From Flavobacteriia bacterium (GTDB lineage Bacteria; Bacteroidota; Bacteroidia; Flavobacteriales; Flavobacteriaceae): DNA of 64,000 bases. The translations under genes and the position numbers were made by a program. The notes under the pieces were generated by a model. It was given only the letters and a program-made list of their open reading frames with translations. It was not told the DNA's origin and searched no databases. The stretch's first letter is position 1. Each line of letters starts with the position of its first letter. The stretch covers positions 1 through 64,000 of the forward strand of contig RDYL01000009.1 of the NCBI GenBank assembly GCA_004293165.1. Reading direction: 5' to 3'. Below, piece after piece: positions 43,656 to 51,919 of this stretch.

Positions 43656-44324
43656 ATGAAAAAGATTATAACCTTATTTTTAATTTCTCTTTTTGGTTTT
43701 GCCCAAAATAAAGAAAATAATGATTTTAAATTTCAAATTTCAGCAATTCCAGCATTTTCAAATTTTAACTATAGCGGTATTAATAATTATTTAGAAGATA
43801 ACAACCTGCCTATTGCTAATAATGGTTTAATATTTACTCCTAGTTTTTCTATACTGTATAAGCCATTTTCTGATGAAAGCTTATTTATGAACTTAGTAAT
43901 CGGTATTAACAATTCAAAATCAAATAAAAATAATTTAGATTTAGAGCAAAATGTTGTGCTAAGTGAATTAGGTATGGGTAAATATTTCATTAAAAAAAAC
44001 AAAAAATATTTGTTCGCTGGAATAGCAATTGGAAATGTTAATCAAAATATTGTTATTGTAAATCAAAATACATCTGCCACGGCTGGAGTGCAAAATATTG
44101 TTGGTGCATTGAAAATTAGTTCGAAAAAAAATCAATATATTTCTCTCAATACAGGATTCGATTGGGCTATTGATTCAAAAGAAGATGTATTAATTGGAAT
44201 TAGATTGGCTTACAGAATTGGTATTAATGAAGATGATTGGTTAATTAATAATAAAGCCTTAACAGAAATTTCTAAAACTAATGCAAATGGCTTTTCATTA
44301 GGTATTGCTATTAGTATGCGATAG
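43656..44324 (+). CDS. Exported beta-barrel-like protein
   Basis: It has 222 residues: a signal peptide (MKKIITLFLISLFGFAQ), then alternating strands (FSILYKPF, MNLVIGINN, YISLNTGFDWAI, IGIRLAYRIGIN) and a terminal strand (GFSLGIAISMR) typical of an outer-membrane beta-barrel. It lies 6 bases after the Gly-rich gene and could act as an outer-membrane partner or immunity component. That idea rests only on the pairing. Confidence 0.7.
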   Translation: MKKIITLFLISLFGFAQNKENNDFKFQISAIPAFSNFNYSGINNYLEDNNLPIANNGLIFTPSFSILYKPFSDESLFMNLVIGINNSKSNKNNLDLEQNVVLSELGMGKYFIKKNKKYLFAGIAIGNVNQNIVIVNQNTSATAGVQNIVGALKISSKKNQYISLNTGFDWAIDSKEDVLIGIRLAYRIGINEDDWLINNKALTEISKTNANGFSLGIAISMR

Positions 44325-44341
44325 TTTCTATTTAAAAAAAT

Positions 44342-44371
44342 TAAAAAGTCGAACTTTGTTCGACTTTTTAA
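44342..44371. terminator. Bidirectional terminator
   Basis: TAAAAAGTCGAAC / GTTCGACTTTTTA with a TTT loop lies between convergent genes and overlaps the regulator stop codon. Confidence 0.85.
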
Positions 44372-45027
44372 TTATCATCCAAAAAAATAAAATTCTTTTT
44401 CAAAGCATACAAAACAACGCCAATAAAATTCTTTGATTGGGTTTTCTCCATAATATGTTTACGATGTTTTTCAACCGTTCGGGTGCTAATGTTAAGAGCA
44501 TCTGCAATTTCTTTACTGCATTTTTCTTGAGTAGCAAGTTGTATAATTTCTATTTCCCTTGGGGTCAAATGCACATCGGGTACATCTGAAAAAGTTACTC
44601 TTTTTTTCTTCCATAAAAGTGCCTCTCTAATTACGGTGCTCAACGAAATATCAAAATAATAATCTTTGTCCAATACATCATGAATAGCCTTTTCGAGCAT
44701 TTCTGGAGACGAATTTTTGGTAAAATAACCATTTGCTCCTATTTCCATAACCTGATGCACGGCTTCTTTAGAGGTCAACTGAGACAAAATAATAATTTTC
44801 AAATCAGGATCAATAAACTTAGCCTGTTTACATACATCATATCCATGCACTATGGGCATTTCTAAATCCAATAATAAAACATCTAATGCTGCATCTTCTA
44901 AATATTTTAGAAAAGCGAGCCCATCCGCAGAGTCATACACTATTGAGATATCCTCACAAGAGTTCAATAACAACGATAAACTTTTCCGAAACAGTTGATG
45001 ATCATCAACCAGTGCAACTTTAATCAT
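44368..45027 (-). CDS. NarL/LuxR-family response regulator
   Basis: It has 219 residues: a receiver (DDH at 8-10, phospho-acceptor in VLLLDLEMP, K in YFTKNSSP) and a LuxR-type HTH (LTPREIEIIQLATQEKCSKE, ISTRTVEKHRKHI). Its start overlaps the kinase end by 8 bases. The pair is likely to act on nearby promoters; the ACGTA-type motif at four sites in this block is a possible target, since LuxR-type regulators often bind short inverted repeats. That link is inference. Confidence 0.88.
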   Translation of the reverse strand: MIKVALVDDHQLFRKSLSLLLNSCEDISIVYDSADGLAFLKYLEDAALDVLLLDLEMPIVHGYDVCKQAKFIDPDLKIIILSQLTSKEAVHQVMEIGANGYFTKNSSPEMLEKAIHDVLDKDYYFDISLSTVIREALLWKKKRVTFSDVPDVHLTPREIEIIQLATQEKCSKEIADALNISTRTVEKHRKHIMEKTQSKNFIGVVLYALKKNFIFLDDN

Positions 45028-45787
45028 AAAAAGGGATATAAATTAAATATTGATTGCCACTAGGCGTATTTTTTTGTTCCATTCGAGCAGAAATACTTTG
45101 CAATCTCGATTGTATATTTTGAAGTCCACTACCCTTTCGCTGCTTATAATGAGTATAAAAGTCAAAAGGAATACCATCATCCTCTAATGAAAAACATAAT
45201 GCTCCATGTGAAAGCGTTAACCCTGCATTACAATTTAAAACAGATCCATGTTTCAACATATTGGATGTCAACTCCTGTACAACACGAAACAACTCATAAG
45301 CTATAGCATCCGGAATTTGTATTTCGGTTAAAGAATAGTTTTGTTGAAATACAGCTCCACTTGAAGCATTTAATTGCTCAAAATAATCTCGCAAAGCCAA
45401 ATTAAATCCTGACGTTTCTAATAAAGGAGGCATCATTTGAAAAGAAATGAGTCGGGTGTTTTCGATGGTTTGTTCTAAAGAAGTTTGTATAGCATCTAAC
45501 AACTCGGGGGCTTCGGTATGAGTATTCTTTTTAGAAAACAATATAACATAATTACGAACCGCATTTAAATCACTCTGTATAGCATCATGCAAGTCTTTAG
45601 CAATACGTTTACGTTCTTTTTTTTCACTTTTAAGCGCAGTTTTTAATAATAATTCAGCTTCTTTCTTTTTCATTTTTGCTAGATGGCGTTGGTAAAACAA
45701 AACCATAAACAGAAGCAAAAAAGCAACCAGCACCATTAAAAGTGTTCCTACAACAAGTATTGATTCTATTTGATTCGCAATTTCCAT
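45020..45787 (-). CDS. HisKA_3-type sensor histidine kinase
   Basis: It has 255 residues: one N-terminal membrane helix (LVVGTLLMVLVAFLLLFMVLF), a HisKA_3 box with phospho-His in RIAKDLHDAIQSDL, and a HATPase domain with VVQELTSNMLKHG and LEDDGIPFDF. It has no separate sensor domain; the overlapping upstream gene (7TM-like, 22-base overlap) probably supplies sensing. It acts with the LuxR-type regulator at 44368. Confidence 0.88.
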   Translation of the reverse strand: MEIANQIESILVVGTLLMVLVAFLLLFMVLFYQRHLAKMKKKEAELLLKTALKSEKKERKRIAKDLHDAIQSDLNAVRNYVILFSKKNTHTEAPELLDAIQTSLEQTIENTRLISFQMMPPLLETSGFNLALRDYFEQLNASSGAVFQQNYSLTEIQIPDAIAYELFRVVQELTSNMLKHGSVLNCNAGLTLSHGALCFSLEDDGIPFDFYTHYKQRKGSGLQNIQSRLQSISARMEQKNTPSGNQYLIYIPFYD

Positions 45788-46401
45788 AAACCAACAATTA
45801 CAAGTGATCGCAATACAAAATTTAAAAATATATTAATACCCCAGTAATAAACAAATAATCTAGAATCGGTTTTATACAATTGATCGCTCAATAAAAACAA
45901 AAACAATGTGCCACAATAATACAATACAAATCCAGCAATAAAATAAAACGAACCTGTTTGTAATAAATTATGAACATTTCCTTCATTAATCAATTTAACA
46001 AACCACAAAGTAGTACTTATTAATATAAAGGATGTGATAAAAATTTTAAAATGGGAATTTATAATTAAAATATCTTGAATATTAAAGTTGTAATAAAAGT
46101 ATATCAATAAAATGATAAATAATTTAAATATCAAAAAGAAAAATAACTTGTTTTTTTTATTTAGCTCAAAATAGAAAAAATAGAAGATACAAAAAAAAGA
46201 AAGTATATTATAAACTAAAAACCAAAAAGACACATTTATTTTATAAAAATATGTAAAAATCAATTCGTAAGAACTTGACAAAAAAATTAAAAAAACAAAT
46301 GGAACTATACTACCAAAAGATTTAAATAATTTATCTTTTTTAAATAAAAATAAAATTGGTAAAAAACCCAATAGTAAAATGATAATTGTAATGTTTTCCA
46401 T
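45766..46401 (-). CDS. Multi-pass membrane protein, probable sensor partner of the kinase
   Basis: It has 211 residues, nearly all hydrophobic, with about seven membrane segments (ITIIILLLGFLPILFLF, IVPFVFLIFLSSSYELIF, FWFLVYNILSFFCIFYFFYF, FFFLIFKLFIILLIYF, IFITSFILISTTLWFV, GSFYFIAGFVLYYCGTLFLF and one more). No enzymatic motif. The 22-base overlap with the kinase and the co-orientation imply that the two form a split sensor kinase. Confidence 0.78.
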   Translation of the reverse strand: MENITIIILLLGFLPILFLFKKDKLFKSFGSIVPFVFLIFLSSSYELIFTYFYKINVSFWFLVYNILSFFCIFYFFYFELNKKNKLFFFLIFKLFIILLIYFYYNFNIQDILIINSHFKIFITSFILISTTLWFVKLINEGNVHNLLQTGSFYFIAGFVLYYCGTLFLFLLSDQLYKTDSRLFVYYWGINIFLNFVLRSLVIVGLWKLRIK

Positions 46402-46408
46402 AAAATAA

Positions 46409-46431
46409 AAAACCTATTTATTAAATAGGTC
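46409..46431 (-). terminator. Hairpin between the small peptide gene and the sensor genes
   Basis: ACCTATTTA / TAAATAGGT forms a 9-base stem followed on the minus strand by a T-run. It sits 8 bases before the sensor start and 19 bases after the peptide gene stop, so it may partially end transcription. Confidence 0.65.
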
Positions 46432-46450
46432 TTAAATAAATTATTATAAA

Positions 46451-46765
46451 TTAGTCTCCTAATCCTTTTTTTGGACAAAATGGCGGACAAGTCAATATTT
46501 CATCATAAATAATTCCATTGTCAAGCAGGTCTTCCTCGCTGCTATTTACACCTACTAATACCAAACTTATTTTCTGCGCTGCATCATTATACCCATTGTA
46601 AATTCGCACACCTATGCAATCTTCCTGCTCAAGGATTTTTTTTACATTATTCCCCCCTATAAAAGAAGAAACAATTTGACCTGGGAATTTTTTAGCAAAA
46701 GCATCAATTAACGTTTTAGCTTGTTCTTGTGAAATAATACTTCCTGTGTTTGGATCTAATTTCAT
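46451..46765 (-). CDS. Small conserved protein ending in a CPPFC motif
   Basis: It has 104 residues without signal peptide. The core has GVRIYNGYNDAAQKISLVLVGV and the C-terminus TCPPFCPKKGLGD. I recall Bacteroidota proteins of this size with GVRIYY...VGVD and a C-P-x-x-C...N-x-L ending, usually near two-component genes; their function is unknown. It is the first gene of the operon with the sensor, kinase and regulator, after which a hairpin intervenes. It could report envelope or stress state to the sensor. That is inference. Confidence 0.65.
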   Translation of the reverse strand: MKLDPNTGSIISQEQAKTLIDAFAKKFPGQIVSSFIGGNNVKKILEQEDCIGVRIYNGYNDAAQKISLVLVGVNSSEEDLLDNGIIYDEILTCPPFCPKKGLGD

Positions 46766-46819
46766 AAAATTTACGATTTAAAATTAAACGTCAAATTTAA
46801 TTAGGGTTTATAAGTACTA

Positions 46820-46837
46820 AAATACGTATTTATACGC
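46820..46837 (-). promoter_or_regulatory. GCGTATAAATACGTATTT motif, copy 3
   Basis: Read on the minus strand, it matches the motif at 38520 at 16 of 18 positions and lies about 55 bases before the peptide gene start at 46765. Confidence 0.55.
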
Positions 46838-46880
46838 ATAGCCAAATATACTATTTCTAAAATGAAAAGAATAACAAAAT

Positions 46881-46898
46881 AGGTAAAAATACGCATTG
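46881..46898 (+). promoter_or_regulatory. AGGTAAAAATACGCATTG motif, copy 4
   Basis: A weaker copy 46 bases before the GYF-domain gene. It is divergent from copy 3 in the same intergenic region. Confidence 0.45.
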
Positions 46899-46944
46899 CA
46901 AAAAAACAGAAAAGGCAACAATTTAGCAATTCTAAAAAATAGAA

Positions 46945-47664
46945 ATGAAAAAATATTATTTACATGATGGTACTTCCAGTATTGGTCCTTTTGATAAAGA
47001 AGAATTAAAACAACGCGGTGTGGTTAAAACAACTCCTGTTTGGATGGAAGGAAAAGAAAGATGGACATGCGCAGAAAATTATGAGGACCTTCATGATTTG
47101 TTTTTTACAACACCGCCGCCAATCAAATTACAACACAAACCAAAGAAAATTAAATCTTGGTGGCAAATAATTTTAAAATGGGGGTTTGCACTTTTTGTTG
47201 TAAGTTTTATTACAGCTCTGATTATAGTAACTCTAAACGAAGTAGACAAAGAAAAGGAACAAATCTTAAACCAAGAACTACAACAAGAAGCAGAAAAACA
47301 AATACGAAATACAATCCCCTCACTTGTAATAGCAAATACAAATCAATATACCATTCATGGATGGGGAGGCATTTCCAATTTAGATGTAATGGTTACAAAC
47401 AATTCAAATTACAATATGGATCAAGTAGTTGTTGAAATAGAATACATTAAAAAAAATGGAGGTGTTTTTGATGTACAAAGTCTAGTAATAAAAAACATAA
47501 GAGCAAACGATACAAAATCAGTAAGCGCTCCCGATAGCAACAGAGGTACATCCGTTAAATTAAATGTTAAAAACGTCTACTCACAAGAACTAAATCTATG
47601 CTACGATAAAGACATTACTATTATTCCAGGAGACCCAGACCCTTTTTTATGTAAAACTAACTAG
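46945..47664 (+). CDS. GYF_2-domain membrane protein
   Basis: It has 239 residues. Residues 1-55 fit the GYF_2 domain (KKYYLHDGTSSIGPFDKEEL, PVWMEGKERWTCAENYEDL). One membrane helix follows (about 75-97, WGFALFVVSFITALIIVTL), then an extracytoplasmic domain with beta-strand text (WGGISNLDVMVTNNSNYNMD, VVVEIEYIKKN). GYF_2 domains bind proline-rich peptides; the partner is unknown. It is followed 7 bases later by a Cys-rich exported protein. Confidence 0.8.
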   Translation: MKKYYLHDGTSSIGPFDKEELKQRGVVKTTPVWMEGKERWTCAENYEDLHDLFFTTPPPIKLQHKPKKIKSWWQIILKWGFALFVVSFITALIIVTLNEVDKEKEQILNQELQQEAEKQIRNTIPSLVIANTNQYTIHGWGGISNLDVMVTNNSNYNMDQVVVEIEYIKKNGGVFDVQSLVIKNIRANDTKSVSAPDSNRGTSVKLNVKNVYSQELNLCYDKDITIIPGDPDPFLCKTN

Positions 47665-47671
47665 AAACTAA

Positions 47672-47848
47672 ATGAAAAAATCAATTATCATTTCAGCAAT
47701 AATACTGCTAACGGCAATAGGAACAACATCAGCATACTATAGTGCAGGTAAAAAATGTACAGGCTCAAAGAATTGTACAGCCTGTAAAAATTGCAAATAC
47801 TGTAAACACTGTGCTAAAAATGGCGGAAGTTGTGGTGTGTGTAAGTAA
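47672..47848 (+). CDS. Small exported Cys-rich protein
   Basis: The protein has 58 residues. A signal-like N-terminus (MKKSIIISAIILLTAIGTTS) precedes eight cysteines at 29, 35, 38, 41, 44, 47, 54 and 57, spaced mostly as C-x2-C (CTACKNCKYCKHC). The pattern suggests metal binding (Zn, Cu or an Fe-S site) or a dense disulfide knot. It lies 7 bases after the GYF gene and is likely co-expressed. No named family is recognised. Confidence 0.75.
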   Translation: MKKSIIISAIILLTAIGTTSAYYSAGKKCTGSKNCTACKNCKYCKHCAKNGGSCGVCK

Positions 47849-47886
47849 AATATAAAGAAACAGATAATTTAAAGAATTTATAAAGT

Positions 47887-48201
47887 ATGGCAGAATTTAA
47901 AATTTCAGGAATTTGGAAGGATTCAAATAACGTAATTACTCATTATGCAATTCATATTGTTGATAAGGACAACATATCACGTGCAGAAAAAATTAGTAAA
48001 GCAGATGCAATTACCCTTTTAGAAAGTAATACAAATGTTGCTATAACTTGGATTTGGGATTATAAAAACTCAGGTTGGATTAATGGTGAAAATATTACAA
48101 TTGTTAATGGCTTTAGTGGTAAATATTTAAGATCCAATCCGGACAATAAACTGACAGATAACTTAGGACATCTTATAGACTTTGATTGGATTAAAGTTTA
48201 G
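47887..48201 (+). CDS. DUF3892-domain protein
   Basis: It has 104 residues. The start ISGIWKDSNNVITHYAIHIV and the end GKYLRSNPDNKLTDNLGHL match the DUF3892 pattern (V.KD..G.IT... and YLR..PD....DNL..L). These are small cytoplasmic proteins of unknown function. It stands between the Cys-rich gene and another unknown gene on the same strand. Confidence 0.78.
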   Translation: MAEFKISGIWKDSNNVITHYAIHIVDKDNISRAEKISKADAITLLESNTNVAITWIWDYKNSGWINGENITIVNGFSGKYLRSNPDNKLTDNLGHLIDFDWIKV

Positions 48202-48251
48202 ATTATTTATTAATAAATCAATAATGTTCTAAATAGAATAATTTTAGTAAT

Positions 48252-48647
48252 ATGTTTAAAGAAATACTTGATGGCTTAACTAAAATATTAGGTCCAATAG
48301 CTACAATTTCAAAAGATCGTCGGGAGCTAAAAGATTCAGCACTTCGTGCCATTTCAACAGCATTAGAAGAAACTTTCATTTACTATAGAGATTTAAAAAA
48401 AGGAGTACCAAAAAATTTAGATAGGGAAGCAATGTTGGCAAAATATTGGTCAGTAGCAGCTATTCCAATCAGACATTTTGATGAACAATTAGCCTTGACT
48501 TGCGACCATAAAGCAGAATATTGGCTTGACCCTGAAAAATATGATGAAAAGGAAGTAGAAGATATTGATATAAGTTTAAATAGTGTTAGAGATGCATACC
48601 GAGCTCAATTATCAGGTAATGTCTCAAGAGCTAGACGAGGAGTATAA
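48252..48647 (+). CDS. Hypothetical helical protein
   Basis: It has 131 residues and is predicted mostly helical, with a charged pattern (ISKDRRELKDSALRAISTAL, EETFIYYRDLKKG, EKEVEDIDISLNSVRDAYRA) and an Arg-rich end. No signal peptide, membrane helix or known motif is visible. It has 50 bases of spacing on either side on the same strand. It might be an immunity or regulatory protein of the element; nothing in the sequence proves this. Confidence 0.6.
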   Translation: MFKEILDGLTKILGPIATISKDRRELKDSALRAISTALEETFIYYRDLKKGVPKNLDREAMLAKYWSVAAIPIRHFDEQLALTCDHKAEYWLDPEKYDEKEVEDIDISLNSVRDAYRAQLSGNVSRARRGV

Positions 48648-48689
48648 AAAAGTTTCCCAAATAATTCCCAATTCAAAATTCTCAATTCT

Positions 48690-49538
48690 TTGAACCCAAA
48701 ATACAGTATTCTATTAAACAACCTCAACGAACAACTCAACTTTATTGATTTAGAAATAGACGATCAAATCAAGAAGTGTGAGCAAGCCATTACTATTATT
48801 CTAAAATCGATAAACGAGCTTAAAAAATTAACCGCTAAAAACAATTTCAAATCAAAAAGTGAAGAAATTCTGTTCTTTAAAGAGATTAAACCACAGTTTA
48901 CTTCAAAATTTATTTACTTTAATCGTGTTTATAAAATTGAAATGAAAAAGCCCAACGGTGGTAATAGAATACTTAAAAAATACTACAACAACGAGCTACT
49001 AAAACTCAAAGCCTTTTTTGACAACGAATTAGAATTCTATCAATACTTTCGTTCAGGAAGCACCTATCTAGATTATAAATATTTCCTAAGAGGGGAATTT
49101 GACATCAAACTAGCATTAGATTCCTATTATTTTGAATCCGACATGTCATTTGCCACCTCACATGATTTCAAAGTAGCAACAATCTTAGCAAATGACCTCA
49201 TCGAACTATATATTGAAAACCAATTGATTATGTTGGAAAATAAAGAAAATTCAGAAAAATCACAACGCAAACCGAACGTGAAAATGACATGGACAGGCTC
49301 GAAAGTAGCTTTAGTTGAACTAATGTACGCACTCCACACCGAAGGAGTATTCAATAATGGTGCAGCAGACTTAAAAGAAATAGCTGAATATTTCGAACAC
49401 ATTTTTGATATCGATTTAGGACAATACCGCCGTGCATTCCTTGAAATTAGGGCACGTAAAAACGATCGTACCAAATTCCTAACCACATTAAATGATTCCC
49501 TTCAAAAACGTATGGAAAACTCAGATGATATAATTTAA
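48690..49538 (+). CDS. RteC-family regulator
   Basis: It has 282 residues from a TTG start; no usable ATG is nearby, and the TTG gives full family length. The C-terminal signature KMTWTGSKVALVELMYALHT, GVFNNGAADLKEIAEYFE and RTKFLTTLNDSLQKRM matches RteC of CTnDOT. In that element RteC activates the excision gene on tetracycline induction. Here no tetracycline genes are in the window. It is followed by an excisionase-like HTH gene, as expected of an integrative-element control module. Confidence 0.88.
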   Translation: MNPKYSILLNNLNEQLNFIDLEIDDQIKKCEQAITIILKSINELKKLTAKNNFKSKSEEILFFKEIKPQFTSKFIYFNRVYKIEMKKPNGGNRILKKYYNNELLKLKAFFDNELEFYQYFRSGSTYLDYKYFLRGEFDIKLALDSYYFESDMSFATSHDFKVATILANDLIELYIENQLIMLENKENSEKSQRKPNVKMTWTGSKVALVELMYALHTEGVFNNGAADLKEIAEYFEHIFDIDLGQYRRAFLEIRARKNDRTKFLTTLNDSLQKRMENSDDII

Positions 49539-49627
49539 GTAAAAATCATTCACAACACGACCTCCGTTGTGAAACAAAATAAATCATACCCTCGAATTTT
49601 GTCCCATAACAAATTAAAACATACGTT

Positions 49628-49915
49628 ATGGCAGTACAAATTATTACCATCGAAGACTTAAACGAATTCAGAAATCTTTTATTAAACGATTTAAAAGAAA
49701 TCATCAATTCCAAACCCCAACAAACAAAACAGTGGCTCAAATCCAATGAAGTCCGCAAGCTGTTAAACATCTCACCAGGAACTCTCCAAAACCTCCGTAT
49801 CAACGGCACCCTCTCCTACACCAAAATAGGCGGTATCATGTATTATGACAATACAGATATTGATAAGTTATTAAATGGAAACAAGGTAAAGTCCTTACCA
49901 ACTCTTTTTAAGTAA
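49628..49915 (+). CDS. Excisionase/MerR-like HTH protein
   Basis: It has 95 residues. After a short helix, a HTH_17-type winged helix reads WLKSNEVRKLLNISPGTLQN then GTLSYTKIGGIMYYDNTDID. Such proteins act as recombination directionality factors or as small regulators in Bacteroidota elements. The similar protein at 12846-13115 has a different N-terminus. It lies between RteC and replication-type genes, as in mobile elements. Confidence 0.8.
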   Translation: MAVQIITIEDLNEFRNLLLNDLKEIINSKPQQTKQWLKSNEVRKLLNISPGTLQNLRINGTLSYTKIGGIMYYDNTDIDKLLNGNKVKSLPTLFK

Positions 49916-49924
49916 CCTCATTCC

Positions 49925-50045
49925 GTAAAACCATCCAACTTTGTCATACCGAGCGAAGCCGAGGTATCTCCTGCAAAGCAGGTCAATCCTTGAACAAAGT
50001 TCAAGCAACCAGTCTTAATACTTAATACACCAATCTTAATACTTC
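49925..50045. repeat. Intergenic repeat (GTCATACCGAGCGAAG type)
   Basis: The spacer contains TTGTCATACCGAGCGAAGCC and a short hairpin-prone GCAAAGCAGGTCAATCC. It is part of the dispersed GTCATxxxGAGC family. Confidence 0.6.
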
Positions 50046-50048
50046 CAA

Positions 50049-50936
50049 ATGAACTACATCAAACACCTCACTGGCTTCTTCGAAAAAGTAGCCCTAGACC
50101 GTACCCTAAACCCAACACACATCAGCCTATACATTGCCCTATTCCAATTCTGGAACTGCAACCGCTTCAAAAATCCTATCAGTATCAATCGCGATGAGGT
50201 AATGCGCATCAGTAAAATCAGTTCAAAAGCAACCTATCACAAATGCCTGAAGAACTTGCATAGTTTGGGTTACATCAATTACGAACCATCATACAATCCA
50301 TTCAAAGGAAGTCATGTCATTTTATTCAACTTTTCAGATGATTTAAAACCAGTTCCAAAGTCCGAAAGAAAACCAAAAAATGAACTTGTTTTTGAACAAG
50401 TCAATGAACAAGCTTTGAACAAGTCGTGTACTAGTAGTGAAACAGGTACTGAACAAGCAGTAGTACCTTCTATAAACTATATAAACAATACAAACCTTTT
50501 AAACGATAAAAACATTTCAAACTTGGAAGAGCAAGCAAAAAAATTTGAAAAAATAAATAACTCCAATTTAGAAAATGAAACCGAAAATGAGAAAGAAAAA
50601 AAGTTGCGCGAAAAAAAGAAATCCGTTTCGGATTCACCGACTCAAATTGAAATCAATCATAAACTTGGAGGTAAAAGTTTCGTTGAACCAAACTTGAATG
50701 AAATCAAAATCTACTTCCAAGAAAACAACTTCCCAGAACAAGAAGCCCAAAAATTCTATAATTATTTCTCCAGTGTCGGTTGGCTTGTCGGTGGCAAAAC
50801 ACCAATGATCAATTGGCAAGCAGCAGCACAAAATTGGATAATCAATGCACCAAAATTCATTTCAAATGCAGAACAACCAAACAAAGCAAAACACCTCAAC
50901 ACCACAACCGACAAAGACTATGCAGAACCTTTATAG
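50049..50936 (+). CDS. Replication/primosome-like protein with DnaD-like C-terminus
   Basis: It has 295 residues. Residues about 10-100 form a winged helix (TLNPTHISLYIALFQFWN, then SKISSKATYHKCLKNLHSLG) like phage and plasmid replication initiators. A low-complexity linker follows (about 110-205). The end (NLNEIKIYFQENNFPEQEAQ and FYNYFSSVGWLVGGKTPMIN, then WQAAAQNWI) matches DnaD-like helicase-loading tails. With the ATPase gene behind a 256-base spacer it likely forms a replication module. Alternative: a transcriptional regulator. Confidence 0.7.
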   Translation: MNYIKHLTGFFEKVALDRTLNPTHISLYIALFQFWNCNRFKNPISINRDEVMRISKISSKATYHKCLKNLHSLGYINYEPSYNPFKGSHVILFNFSDDLKPVPKSERKPKNELVFEQVNEQALNKSCTSSETGTEQAVVPSINYINNTNLLNDKNISNLEEQAKKFEKINNSNLENETENEKEKKLREKKKSVSDSPTQIEINHKLGGKSFVEPNLNEIKIYFQENNFPEQEAQKFYNYFSSVGWLVGGKTPMINWQAAAQNWIINAPKFISNAEQPNKAKHLNTTTDKDYAEPL

Positions 50937-51099
50937 CTTCCGTTTTGAAGAAATCTGTGCTAATCCATTTAATCCGTGGCAAAAAAATCTTAGCGAACCT
51001 TGCGTTGAACCTTTGCAGTCTTTGCGGTTAAAACTAAAAAATCCGCGTAAATCCTTTAAATCTGTGTCATCCGTGTTCCAAAACCTCCGCTTTAGCAAA

Positions 51100-51190
51100 C
51101 AAAATGAAACTTGAAACCTGAAACCCGAAACTTGAAACCCGAAACTTGAAACCCGAAACTTGAAACCCGAAACTTGAAACCTGAAACTCA
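51100..51190. repeat. Tandem CTTGAAACCCGAAA repeat
   Basis: GAAACTTGAAACCTGAAAC-type units of 7 bases are repeated more than ten times between the replication-like gene and the ATPase gene. Similar runs occur at 51878-51915 and near 30660. Earlier spacer text (ATCCGCGTAAATCC type) resembles other flavobacterial intergenic repeats. Confidence 0.7.
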
Positions 51191-51192
51191 AA

Positions 51193-51816
51193 ATGAATAA
51201 TTCAACAAAATCAAACTACAACTACCCCGAAATAATCAATAGGCTCGAAGCTAAAGGAATTGAACTATACGGTAATCATTTCAAAATAGTAGAAACAGAC
51301 CATGAAATAATTTATAAGTTGATAGCCTATTTTTTAAAAGACGAGCATGCCTGTAATCAATTCAATATCCATTTAGAAAAAGGAATCCTATTAACTGGAC
51401 CAATCGGCTGCGGAAAAACCTCATTAATGAACCTAATGAAACATATAGCCCCAATAGGAAATAAATTCTCTGTAAAACCTTGCCGAGACATAAGCTTCGA
51501 ATTCATTCAAGAGGGTTACCCTATCATTCACAAATACAGTATCGGCCAACTCTATCATACCGAACCAAGAACCTATTGCTTCGACGATTTAGGAACAGAA
51601 AACAACCTAAAGTACTTCGGTAACGAATGCAACGTAATGGCAGAAATTCTATTAAGCAGATACGATCTATTCATCTCCAAAAAACTAAAAACCCACATCA
51701 CCACTAACCTATCAGCTACTGAAATAGAAAAACAGTACGGAAACAGAGTCAGAAGTCGACTAAGACAAATGGTCAATCTAATCGCATTCGATAAATCAGC
51801 ACCAGATAAAAGATAA
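51193..51816 (+). CDS. DnaC-like AAA+ ATPase
   Basis: It has 207 residues: Walker A LTGPIGCGKTSLMN (about 67-80), Walker B YCFDDLGTEN (about 130-139), and an arginine-rich end (RVRSRLRQMV). Such short ATPases act as helicase loaders (DnaC, IstB type) for elements. Upstream is the DnaD-like gene, which supports a replication or mobilisation role. No transposase lies near, so the IstB partner role is unlikely. Confidence 0.75.
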   Translation: MNNSTKSNYNYPEIINRLEAKGIELYGNHFKIVETDHEIIYKLIAYFLKDEHACNQFNIHLEKGILLTGPIGCGKTSLMNLMKHIAPIGNKFSVKPCRDISFEFIQEGYPIIHKYSIGQLYHTEPRTYCFDDLGTENNLKYFGNECNVMAEILLSRYDLFISKKLKTHITTNLSATEIEKQYGNRVRSRLRQMVNLIAFDKSAPDKR

Positions 51817-51919
51817 AATCCGCATTAATCTGCGTTTCGCCATGGCGAATCCGTTTCATCCGCGTTCCAACAACCTGAAAATTGAAACCTGAAACCTGAA
51901 ACCTGAAACTTGAAACAAA

